From CAZMYM01 sp964620325 (lineage in GTDB: Bacteria > Bipolaricaulota > Bipolaricaulia > UBA7950 > UBA9294), in contig CAZUIM010000004.1 of the NCBI GenBank assembly GCA_964620325.1, forward strand, positions 40,912 through 104,911: 64,000 bases of DNA. The letters run 5' to 3'. The notes beneath the pieces are model-generated. The model was not told the DNA's origin. It saw nothing but the letters and a program-made list of their open reading frames with translations, and did not search any database. Below are positions 25,024-32,821 of this stretch, one piece after another (position 1 is the stretch's first letter; each line of letters begins with the position of its first letter). The position numbers were made by a program, and so were the translations under genes.

Positions 25024-26391
25024 CTAGCGACGGATCGCGAGAAGAACCGCCGCCCGCGCGTCGACCAAGCCGTGCCCGTACATCGCGTCCCTTCCCCGCG
25101 GTCCAAGATCTTCGGCGGTCTGCTCGAGGATCGCCACCGCCTCGGCCGCCGACAGATGAGGAGCGGCCGAGAGGATCAGGGCGAGGACCCCCGTCACGTG
25201 AGGCGCCGCGAAGGAGGTCCCTGACTGGGTCGTCGCCCGACCCCCTTTGGACAGCGACGTGATCGACTGTCCGGGAGCGCACAACGACACTTCCGGACCA
25301 CGGTTGCTGAAGCCGGCCAGGAGGTCGTTGTCGGTTGTGGCCGACACCGCGAGAACCGAGTCGTATTTGCCGGGGAACATCACCCGATCATCTCCCAGAT
25401 TCCCCGCGATGCCGACGACGATGACCCCGCGGGCGACCGCCCGCTGAAGCGCTCGCTCGAAGTCACGCGGCGGCGTCCCGTTGGCGTAGATGCTCATGTT
25501 GATGATCCGGGCTCCATTGTCGACCGCGTAGTCGATCGCGTCGACGAACGCTTCCCAATCGGATGCCCGGAAGCTGTTCGACGAATCGAGGAACCGAACG
25601 TCCATGATCCGAACTCCCGGCGCAACGCCGACGATCGGCAGCTCCCCCGGCCGGGCACCGATGATCGATGCGACGATCGTCCCGTGCGCGTGAAGACTGG
25701 ATCCGACCGTCGAATCGTTGTCTCCATCTCGGAAATCCCAGCCGTGAACGTCGTCGACGTATCCGTTCCGATCATCGTCGATCCCGTTCCCGGGAATCTC
25801 CCCCGGATTCACCCACTGGCTGTCGGCAAGCTGTGACACGCTCCAATCGATCCCCGAGTCGATGACCGCAACGACCACGTCTTCGCTCCCGTGCGACGTC
25901 TCCCACGCATCGGGTGCCTGAACGCGGGTCAGCCCCCAACTGACCGGCTGCTGATAGACGACGTACGGAACCGAGTGCTCCGGCTCCGGGGCGAGAGGAA
26001 GGCGAATCGGAAGGATCTCGAACCGGAGGAAGTCGGAGACGAGCGACGAACCGCCGATGTCGAGCGCCACCTCGAGAAGATGAACACCGACCTGCTGGAA
26101 CTCCCATCGGCTCGCCAGATGAACGGTCATTGAATCTCCAGGCCCTGCCGAGAATGGTGCGATCGACATCCGCTCGATCGGCTGGCCGCGTTCATCCATC
26201 AGCGTCGCCGTTCCGGCGATGTGCTGCAGCGCGACACTCTGCCCGTTGGTGAAACGAAACGAGACCTCGAACGGGCTCAATCCCACGATCTCGATTTCGG
26301 AGATCCACTCGTCAGCCGCCTGCCCGACAACGGCGAGACATGCGACAACTACCGCGACTTCCGTGACGAAGAGAGCCCGACGAACCGTCAT
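25024..26391 (-). CDS. Secreted subtilisin-like serine protease (S8)
   Basis: A 455-residue protein with signal peptide (MTVRRALFVTEVAVVVACLA), an N-terminal beta-rich region of ~140 residues, and a full S8 catalytic domain: Asp in VVAVIDSGIDWS, His in LHAHGTIVASIIGA (a variant of HGTHVAG), the oxyanion Asn in VGIAGNLGDD, and Ser in QSGTSFAAPHVTGVLAL. All catalytic residues are present. The ATG overlaps the stop of the upstream GGDEF-like gene (ATGA), so a cell-surface protease is co-translated with a signalling-type membrane protein. Confidence 0.93.
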   Translation of the reverse strand: MTVRRALFVTEVAVVVACLAVVGQAADEWISEIEIVGLSPFEVSFRFTNGQSVALQHIAGTATLMDERGQPIERMSIAPFSAGPGDSMTVHLASRWEFQQVGVHLLEVALDIGGSSLVSDFLRFEILPIRLPLAPEPEHSVPYVVYQQPVSWGLTRVQAPDAWETSHGSEDVVVAVIDSGIDWSVSQLADSQWVNPGEIPGNGIDDDRNGYVDDVHGWDFRDGDNDSTVGSSLHAHGTIVASIIGARPGELPIVGVAPGVRIMDVRFLDSSNSFRASDWEAFVDAIDYAVDNGARIINMSIYANGTPPRDFERALQRAVARGVIVVGIAGNLGDDRVMFPGKYDSVLAVSATTDNDLLAGFSNRGPEVSLCAPGQSITSLSKGGRATTQSGTSFAAPHVTGVLALILSAAPHLSAAEAVAILEQTAEDLGPRGRDAMYGHGLVDARAAVLLAIRR

Positions 26392-27680
26392 GCACTCAGG
26401 TTCCCGAGTGGGCCGATCACGCGCGCGATCACATCATCGACCTCCGGTGCACCCTCCTCACTCCAGCCGATGTGGGCGATCGTCACCTTCACAGGAAAGT
26501 CGAGCTGCGACGTCACGTCCGCCACGAGCCCCCGAAGCCGCTCGGACGCGACGGCCGCCCCGTCCGGCGGCGTCTCCGGAAGCATCGAGGTGAATCGAAC
26601 CTCGCCGACTCGATAGAGCACGTCGACGTTGCGCAGGTTCCCGACGAGGAAGCCGGCCGTCCGAATGAGGGCCCGATCCCTCTCGTCGTCTGTCCGCACT
26701 TCGAGCCCCTCGAGGTCGATGATCAGAAGCGAGGTCGGATGCTTGTACCGCCGGGTCTTCGAGAGCTCTCGGTCGAGCTCGTCTCGCAGATGGTCGAGCG
26801 TATAGGCACCGGTCAGTTCGTCGAGAACGACGAGCTTCTTCAGTTCCTGTTCGTGCGAGTAGATCACCTTGGTCATCAAGTTGAATCCGTCGATCAACTG
26901 CATCACTTCGTCACGCTGAGACGTCCCGGGAATCCGCCGGAAGGCGACCGGAACCTCGACGTCGTATTCCCGATGCGAGACCGAGTCGACCGCGCCAGCC
27001 AGCCTCTCGACGGGGCGAGTGACAAGGCCACGCAGCACGAAGATGAGGGTCGCTCCCAGTAGGATCGTCCCGACGATCGTCGCCACGGCGAACCGGCGCG
27101 ACAAGGTTGAAACGAACCGTGCTTGCTCCTCGAGAGACATGTCGACAGCGACAACACCGATCAGGTCAGCGCCAGAGAAGATCGGGTGGTATGCACGAAG
27201 ATACTCCGCGCCGCCGGCGTCGATCGGCTCCAGTTCGACCCCGCGAAGTGTCTGGAAGAACGCCTCCTCGTCCTCGGTCGACAGGACGCCGACCCTCGTC
27301 GGGTCCGTGCTCGCCACGGCCAAGAATCCGCGGGCACTGACGCCGATCGTCGTGATCCCGACGACTGACTCGTATCGCTCGAGGAGCCGGTCGATGTCCT
27401 TGTTGATCTCCTCCGAGTAGTACAGGATGTAATCCTTCTCCTGAATCGATTTCGAGATCACCGACGCGACGCTTCGCGCCCGCTGCTCGTAGATTGCCGT
27501 GATCGACGTTCGCAGGGAGAGGAAGGAGAATGCGTACAGAGCCCCCACGACGAGAATCACCATCGTCAGAACGAGCACCAGGAGCTTCGCTCGTAGACTC
27601 GTTCCGTACCGGAACCAGGAGCGGAAGCGCAACGGCCAAGAGGGACCGTGCTTCACCGTCTCCGCCTTGCTCGCATCCAT
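26388..27680 (-). CDS. Membrane Cache-HAMP protein with degenerate GGDEF domain
   Basis: A 430-residue protein with a membrane helix (~residues 33-55), a Cache-like extracytoplasmic domain, a second helix (~200-218), HAMP (~220-275) and a C-terminal GGDEF-fold domain that starts VVLDELTGAYTLDHLRDEL. The active-site loop reads RVGEVRF where RGGDEF is expected, so the substrate-binding Gly and catalytic acid are lost and it should not make c-di-GMP. It may still bind nucleotide or signal by contact. GGAGAT precedes the ATG, 15 nt after the beta-helix gene and overlapping the protease gene. Confidence 0.85.
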   Translation of the reverse strand: MDASKAETVKHGPSWPLRFRSWFRYGTSLRAKLLVLVLTMVILVVGALYAFSFLSLRTSITAIYEQRARSVASVISKSIQEKDYILYYSEEINKDIDRLLERYESVVGITTIGVSARGFLAVASTDPTRVGVLSTEDEEAFFQTLRGVELEPIDAGGAEYLRAYHPIFSGADLIGVVAVDMSLEEQARFVSTLSRRFAVATIVGTILLGATLIFVLRGLVTRPVERLAGAVDSVSHREYDVEVPVAFRRIPGTSQRDEVMQLIDGFNLMTKVIYSHEQELKKLVVLDELTGAYTLDHLRDELDRELSKTRRYKHPTSLLIIDLEGLEVRTDDERDRALIRTAGFLVGNLRNVDVLYRVGEVRFTSMLPETPPDGAAVASERLRGLVADVTSQLDFPVKVTIAHIGWSEEGAPEVDDVIARVIGPLGNLSA

Positions 27681-27695
27681 TCGATCTCCTTTGTG

Positions 27696-30137
27696 CTATT
27701 CGCCGGAGCCCATCCCTTCGACAAACTCCAGGGCGACATCGGCCGGGTCGCGATCCAACAGCCGGACCCGGCTGATCATGCTATGAATCTCCTCGGTCGT
27801 CAGCTCGGTCAGCCCGGATCTCACGATTCTCTCGACGTCCGGATGCCGAGCGCGTAGCTCGTCCTGCAAGACGACGGCCAGATGCTCCGAGTCGAAGGCC
27901 TCCAAGTCATCGACCATGGGAGTGAACCCCGAGAACGTGAGCGTCTCCTCCAAGTTCCTGACGATCGCCAGATCGACCGCGCCGAGCTTGGCCATCGTCT
28001 CCGTCTCGCTCATCGTTTCGGCCCACGTGATCCCGGCGATCGACTCGGCCAATCCGTAGGTGACCAGGAAGCCCGAAAGGTTCCTCTCTCCCAATGCCTC
28101 CAGAACGGCAATGCGGAGCTTCTCGCCCGTCTCGTCGACAACGGCGGCGAGGGAAGAGAGCGTCATGGACGGCAACCTTTCGGCGATACCGGATGAGGCA
28201 ATGACCGTCCAACCCTCGACCACAGGAATCGAGACGGCGACGGCTCCGGTCTCCTCGAGAATCGCTTCCAGGTCCGAACCGGTCCCCCACCAGATCAGGT
28301 CGACATCACGCGCCCGAAGCGCCTCGGCGGCGCGTGCGGTACTTCCGAGCCCGATCAGATCGATCACCCGATACCCGGCCGACTCGAGAACGTACTGCAG
28401 AATTCGCCCGAGGAGGAGATGCGCCGTCCCTTCGCCCGTTCCGACGGCGACCGTTCCCCTCCACCCCGACTCCTCGAGGCGAACGTCGCCCGCGACGACC
28501 GCGCCGCCCGGTTCGCCGTTCCACCAATTCCCGCCGGCGAAGAGGGTAGACGAAGCATGATTCACCAGATCTGCGACGCCGGATCCGGAGAAGCTGTTGT
28601 TCACAATCACTGCAGGCGACGATTCCTCGATCGCGTACGCCCCCACACCGACGGCCGACAGATCTGCTGCAATCTCCTCGTCCACCTCGACCGATCGCAG
28701 GCCGATCCCACTTCGCCGGAAGACGTTCCCTTCGATCCAGACTCCCGCTGAGGACGGCAACAGGAGAAGCCCGGTCGCGTTGCCGAACAGCTCGTTGTTC
28801 AGGAAGTCGGTTCGACCGACGCCGTCGACCAGGAGACCGACGGCGCTCTCGTCGATCCGATTCTCGGCGACCACGCCGTTCCGGCTTCCGTTGACCACTG
28901 CAACCGAGCAGGCGGTCTGATCGGCGAGTCGGTTCCGCAGAACGACCCCTCCGATCGATTCGACGATCATGATGCCGAACTCCCCCCCGCGGACCTCGTT
29001 GTCCAGGAGGCGGTTCTCCCGCCCGCCCGTGACGAGAACCCCGACGAGGCCGCTGTCCGTCACGTGGTTCCTCATGATGCGGTTGTTCGAGCCGTCGATC
29101 GAGATTCCGATCTCGTTCCGTTCGACTCGGGCTCCCAAGATGAGATTCCGATCGCTCGATTCGAGATCGATCGCCTCTCCGTCGCTCCCCTCGATCGTGC
29201 AATGGGCGATCGTGTTCTCGACGCTCTGCGTCGAGAGAAGGCCAACCTCACCTGCTTCGAGGACCTCGCAATCCTCGATGCGGTTCTGCGCCGATTGTCG
29301 CAGTGAGATTCCGACGGTCGCCAATCGCTCGACTGTGCAACGGCGTACCGTGTTCCCGGTGACCGCCTCAAGGACGAGACCGATCCCGGCATCCTCCACA
29401 CGGCAATCGGAGAGCACGTTGTTGCTGGAAGTATGAATCCTGATCGCGCACTCCGCCGCGTCGCTGATCGACCCCGCTTGCAGGAGGTTGCCGGACGACT
29501 CTTGATCGAGCGAAAGGCCGACGTCGGCGCCGGAGACCGAGAACCACTCGCAGACGTTCTCCCGTGATTGAAGGAGCCTCAACCCGGCCTCGGTCGCTCC
29601 CGCGATCGTCAGATCGACGAGGCGATTCCCCCCCGAGGAAATGAGTTCAACACCGACACGCCCCCCGATGAGCTCGAGTCGCTCGAGGACAGACCGTCTC
29701 GCCCCAGCCAGTTGAACGCCGATCGAATCGGAACGCACGACGACGTCTTCGACACGACACTCCATCCCTTCCACGCGAAGTCCGACGCCGACCGCCGCAA
29801 TCTCGACCCCCCGAATGGTCACCCCGTCGGCTTCGACCGTAACGGCCGGCTCTCCGTCAGTTCCCGTCAGCACAACGCCCCGTGTACCGAGGAGCGCCAA
29901 GCCTGGAACGTCGAGCAGGAAAGGACCTTGATACGCCTCGGGATCGCGCCGAAGAACGATGGTTCCGCCGACGGAGACCGACTTCAGGGCCTCCTCGAGT
30001 GTCGGAAAGTCCCGTGGGACAACGATTGCACCGGTCGGAAGTCCGGCCGAAAAGATGACGCCAAAGGCGGCGAGGAGGCCGACGACGACCGCCCCCCCGA
30101 GCGCGGCAAGCCAGACCCAGCGTGAACGCCGTTTCAT
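27696..30137 (-). CDS. Right-handed beta-helix protein fused to OpuAC-like binding domain
   Basis: An 813-residue membrane-anchored protein (helix at ~residues 7-30). Residues ~45-540 hold many NosD/CASH-type beta-helix turns (e.g. NRLVDLTIAGATEAGLRLLQ, GNTVRRCTVERLATVGI). From ~558 it changes to a type II periplasmic binding domain like OpuAC/ProX: VGTGEGTAHLLLGRILQYVL, ESAGYRVIDLIGLG, then EALRARDVDLIWWGTGSDLE, which parallels the DLYWEYTGT motif of glycine-betaine binders. No ABC transporter lies beside it. It heads a three-gene unit with the degenerate GGDEF protein and the protease. Confidence 0.82.
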   Translation of the reverse strand: MKRRSRWVWLAALGGAVVVGLLAAFGVIFSAGLPTGAIVVPRDFPTLEEALKSVSVGGTIVLRRDPEAYQGPFLLDVPGLALLGTRGVVLTGTDGEPAVTVEADGVTIRGVEIAAVGVGLRVEGMECRVEDVVVRSDSIGVQLAGARRSVLERLELIGGRVGVELISSGGNRLVDLTIAGATEAGLRLLQSRENVCEWFSVSGADVGLSLDQESSGNLLQAGSISDAAECAIRIHTSSNNVLSDCRVEDAGIGLVLEAVTGNTVRRCTVERLATVGISLRQSAQNRIEDCEVLEAGEVGLLSTQSVENTIAHCTIEGSDGEAIDLESSDRNLILGARVERNEIGISIDGSNNRIMRNHVTDSGLVGVLVTGGRENRLLDNEVRGGEFGIMIVESIGGVVLRNRLADQTACSVAVVNGSRNGVVAENRIDESAVGLLVDGVGRTDFLNNELFGNATGLLLLPSSAGVWIEGNVFRRSGIGLRSVEVDEEIAADLSAVGVGAYAIEESSPAVIVNNSFSGSGVADLVNHASSTLFAGGNWWNGEPGGAVVAGDVRLEESGWRGTVAVGTGEGTAHLLLGRILQYVLESAGYRVIDLIGLGSTARAAEALRARDVDLIWWGTGSDLEAILEETGAVAVSIPVVEGWTVIASSGIAERLPSMTLSSLAAVVDETGEKLRIAVLEALGERNLSGFLVTYGLAESIAGITWAETMSETETMAKLGAVDLAIVRNLEETLTFSGFTPMVDDLEAFDSEHLAVVLQDELRARHPDVERIVRSGLTELTTEEIHSMISRVRLLDRDPADVALEFVEGMGSGE

Positions 30138-30202
30138 TTCCCCACTCTAGCACAGCCGCTCACTCGCCGTCCAGAGATGGCGGAGAGGCACGCCACGCCG
30201 CG

Positions 30203-31903
30203 TCAGGCCGTCGAACGAATCTCGCTGAGGATCTCGTCGAGCGGGCGAGGGCGTCCGATGTGAAAGCCTTGGGCGCAATCGACGCCGATCGATCGAAGGA
30301 ACTCGAGTGTTTGCGCATCCTCAACGAACTCGGCGATCGTCCTCTTTCCCAGGCTCCGCGCCAGATGGACCATCGCCAGCACGAGGTGACGATCGACCGG
30401 ATCCTTCGACAAGTTACGAACGAAACTTCCATCGATCTTCAGGTAGTCGATGTCGAGGTTCTTCAACTGATAGAAGGAAGAGAAACCCATCCCGAAATCG
30501 TCGAGGGCGAACTCGTACCCCTGCCGTCTCAGGGTCCTCAGGAAGTCCTTTGCCACGTGGATATTGTAGATCGCCGCCGTTTCGGTGATCTCCATGACGA
30601 GCCGAACCGGCCCGATCACGTCGAGGGTCGGCATCTCACTGATCAGCGCGAGGAACTCCCGATCGGTCATCGATCGGGGAGAGAGGTTGATCGCGAACGA
30701 GAGACCCTTCCCGTCGAGTGCGTCATCGACCAGGATCTTCGTCACCTGCGACAGCACCCACCGATCGATGTCCCCGCTCAGGCCGAACTGGTCGGCGACG
30801 TCGAGGAAGGCCCCCGGCGGAATCACTCCGCCGTCCTTGTCGAGAAGACGGATCAGAATCTCGTAACGGACGATCTCCTTTGTCGCCAGATCGATGATCG
30901 GCTGTGCATAGAGGATGAATCCATCCGTCTCCAATGCTTCGCGGAGCATACGGAGCCAGTCGATCCGGCGCTCGGACGCTTCCAACGGTCCTTCGTCCGG
31001 CGTGTAGACGCAGAATCGGTTCCTCCCCTGTTCCTTCGCCCGATACATCGCCATGTCCGCTTCCATCAGAAGCTCCGTCGCGCCTGTCCCATGTTCCGGA
31101 AAGAGGACGACGCCCATGCTCGCCGTCGTCCGGATCGACTGCCCTTGGATGACCGCCGTGTGCTGTCGGATCGCGTCGAGAAGCCTGCCTGCCGCGATCT
31201 GCGCTTGCGTAGCGTTGACGTTCGGATAGAGGATGGCGAACTCGTCCCCTCCGAGCCTCGCAAGAACGTCCGACTCCCGAACCGTCGCCTTCATTCGATG
31301 CGCGAGACTGGCGAGGAGTTCATCCCCGACCTTGTGGCCGAGTCCGTCGTTGATCTCCTTGAACCCGTCGAGATCCATCCAAAGGAGCGCACCGCGACCC
31401 GAGTACCGCTTGGCCCTCGCGAGGTGCCGCTCGAGTATCGCACTGAACTCTCTTCGATTGTGCAATCCGGTGAGCGGATCGTGCGTCGCCAGATGCAGCA
31501 GCTGCTCTTCCTGACGTTTGAGATGGGAGATGTCGGTCAGGATCCCCTCGTGATAGACGACCGATCCGACTTCGTCGCGAACGGCTCGTGCATTCAGAAT
31601 CGCATCGACAAGCGGACCGTCCTTCCCCTTCAGCGTGAGCTCCAACCCGGAAACGCGCTCCTGATCCCTCAGCCGTCGATCGATGAGGATGGCGTCTCTC
31701 GCCGAAGCGTAATGCTCCGACAGATTCGAACCACAGAGGTCGGCTTCGCTGTCGTAGCCGAGCATCTTCGCGAGGGCCTGATTCACCGTGAGGAATTCCC
31801 CTTCCTCTGTGCACTGGTAGATCCCGTTGCTCGCGTTGCGGATGAGCTCCGTCAGGCGCGCACGGCCCCCCGCATCCACATCCCCCACGTCCGTCCCATC
31901 CAT
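30203..31903 (-). CDS. PAS-GGDEF-EAL bifunctional c-di-GMP enzyme
   Basis: About 566 residues from ATG 31903 (TTG 31933 next to a GGAGGAG is the alternative). PAS: LIRNASNGIYQCTEEGEFLT. GGDEF: THDPLTGLHNRREFS and an intact RLGGDEFAIL, with an RESD inhibitory site five residues before it. EAL: EIVRYEILIRLLDKDG (EIL variant), NLSPRSMTDREF, and DDFGMGFSSFYQLKNLDIDYLKIDG, then a catalytic Glu in TIAEFVEDAQ. Both activities look possible, so it could make and degrade c-di-GMP. No membrane segment. It lies near a c-di-GMP-I type riboswitch. Confidence 0.94.
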   Translation of the reverse strand: MDGTDVGDVDAGGRARLTELIRNASNGIYQCTEEGEFLTVNQALAKMLGYDSEADLCGSNLSEHYASARDAILIDRRLRDQERVSGLELTLKGKDGPLVDAILNARAVRDEVGSVVYHEGILTDISHLKRQEEQLLHLATHDPLTGLHNRREFSAILERHLARAKRYSGRGALLWMDLDGFKEINDGLGHKVGDELLASLAHRMKATVRESDVLARLGGDEFAILYPNVNATQAQIAAGRLLDAIRQHTAVIQGQSIRTTASMGVVLFPEHGTGATELLMEADMAMYRAKEQGRNRFCVYTPDEGPLEASERRIDWLRMLREALETDGFILYAQPIIDLATKEIVRYEILIRLLDKDGGVIPPGAFLDVADQFGLSGDIDRWVLSQVTKILVDDALDGKGLSFAINLSPRSMTDREFLALISEMPTLDVIGPVRLVMEITETAAIYNIHVAKDFLRTLRRQGYEFALDDFGMGFSSFYQLKNLDIDYLKIDGSFVRNLSKDPVDRHLVLAMVHLARSLGKRTIAEFVEDAQTLEFLRSIGVDCAQGFHIGRPRPLDEILSEIRSTA

Positions 31904-32052
31904 TGCATTCCGATCACGTCTTCTCTCCTCCAAGACTCGACCTCCTGCCGGTCGGACCCAGTCACATCACGCCAAAGGCGGAAGGTCCCATACCACCCGT
32001 TGGCACGGGTCCTTCCTCGTCGCGCTGTGACGAACTGCGCGACACCGTCACT

Positions 32053-32370
32053 CTACAAGTCCATCAGCAACTCGACCCCGATCGACGCAAGCCAACAGAG
32101 GAAGCTCCGCTCGATCGTCGCGTCGTAGAAGTGGAGAGCCTGGGGACCGTGGGCCGTCGTGTAGCGACCGACGTACGCCATGATCTCATCCCAATCCTCC
32201 GACGGCATGCCATCCCGTATCTGCAATGCCTTGTCGACGCGCAACATGTCGAGAACCTTCTCGATCGTGAACTCCTTCAGGTCGGCCGCTTGCTCGAAGG
32301 AGATATCGCGTCCCTCATCGAGGAGGCTCAGCACCCCTTGGACGAACTTCCGTGCCGAACTGCGGTACAT
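32053..32370 (-). CDS. Uncharacterised helical protein (105 aa)
   Basis: A 105-residue mostly helical soluble protein (MYRSSARKFVQGVLSLLDEG…, ending SFLCWLASIGVELLMDL). AAAGGAGAC precedes the ATG. No known motif is recognised. It lies between the PAS-GGDEF-EAL gene on the same strand and the riboswitch-controlled surface-protein gene on the other. Confidence 0.65.
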   Translation of the reverse strand: MYRSSARKFVQGVLSLLDEGRDISFEQAADLKEFTIEKVLDMLRVDKALQIRDGMPSEDWDEIMAYVGRYTTAHGPQALHFYDATIERSFLCWLASIGVELLMDL

Positions 32371-32671
32371 GCCGGTCTCCTTTGCAGTCTCTGCGTTGGC
32401 GCCAACGACATACTCTCCACGTCCTCCGTGTGCGTGGACAGGTCAGACTTCCCCGTTGGGATGGACAGAGATCGCATCCTCATCGTCGACCGACCACCTC
32501 GTGCGATGACTACGGAAACCTTCGGATCTCGATGAGGTCGCCCCTGCAGCTCGCGCGATGATACAATCGAGCATCGATCACCTAGATACGAGGACAACGA
32601 AAGGGCTAGGGCGCCCAACGACGAGGAGCAATCTCTGTCGCACTGCCGAGACATGCGGTGCGGGAAAGATC
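32371..32671. other. Intergenic stretch before the riboswitch
   Basis: About 300 nt without a convincing gene. It must hold the divergent promoters of the 105-aa gene and the surface-protein gene. A plus-strand extended -10 (TGATACAAT, hexamer 32562-32567) without a -35 box would start a leader of about 250 nt that contains the riboswitch. Nothing else is seen. Confidence 0.45.
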
Positions 32672-32795
32672 GGTTCACGGGCTGTGAAAGGCAAACCCCT
32701 CGCGAGAGTGGGACGCAAAGCCACAGACCTCCGCGGACTCGTAGGCGCTTCGCACAAACGACGCGGGTCCCTGGAAGGCGGCTGGGCTGCCAACC
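32672..32795 (+). promoter_or_regulatory. Cyclic-di-GMP-I (GEMM-I) type riboswitch
   Basis: The leader of the giant surface-protein gene shows the conserved GEMM-I core: GGCAAACC (32690-32697), a CTC-GCGA-GAG GNRA tetraloop hairpin, GGGACGCAAAGCC (32710-32722), a variable stem, and the receptor arm GGCGGCTGGGCTGCC (about 32777-32791). GGTT at 32672-32675 can close the P1 stem with AACC at 32792-32795. It ends 26 nt before the start codon, so it could control ribosome access or termination. The nucleotide just before GGCAAACC (32689) is A, where the V. cholerae Vc2 class has G20. Confidence 0.85.
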
Positions 32796-32821
32796 TCAAG
32801 AAGATCGTTTGGGAGGGAGAC

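Noticed and set aside
30122..32128. 668-codon plus-strand open frame opposite the PAS-GGDEF-EAL gene
   Set aside because: The minus strand has intact GGDEF and EAL motifs; the plus frame has no recognisable domain.
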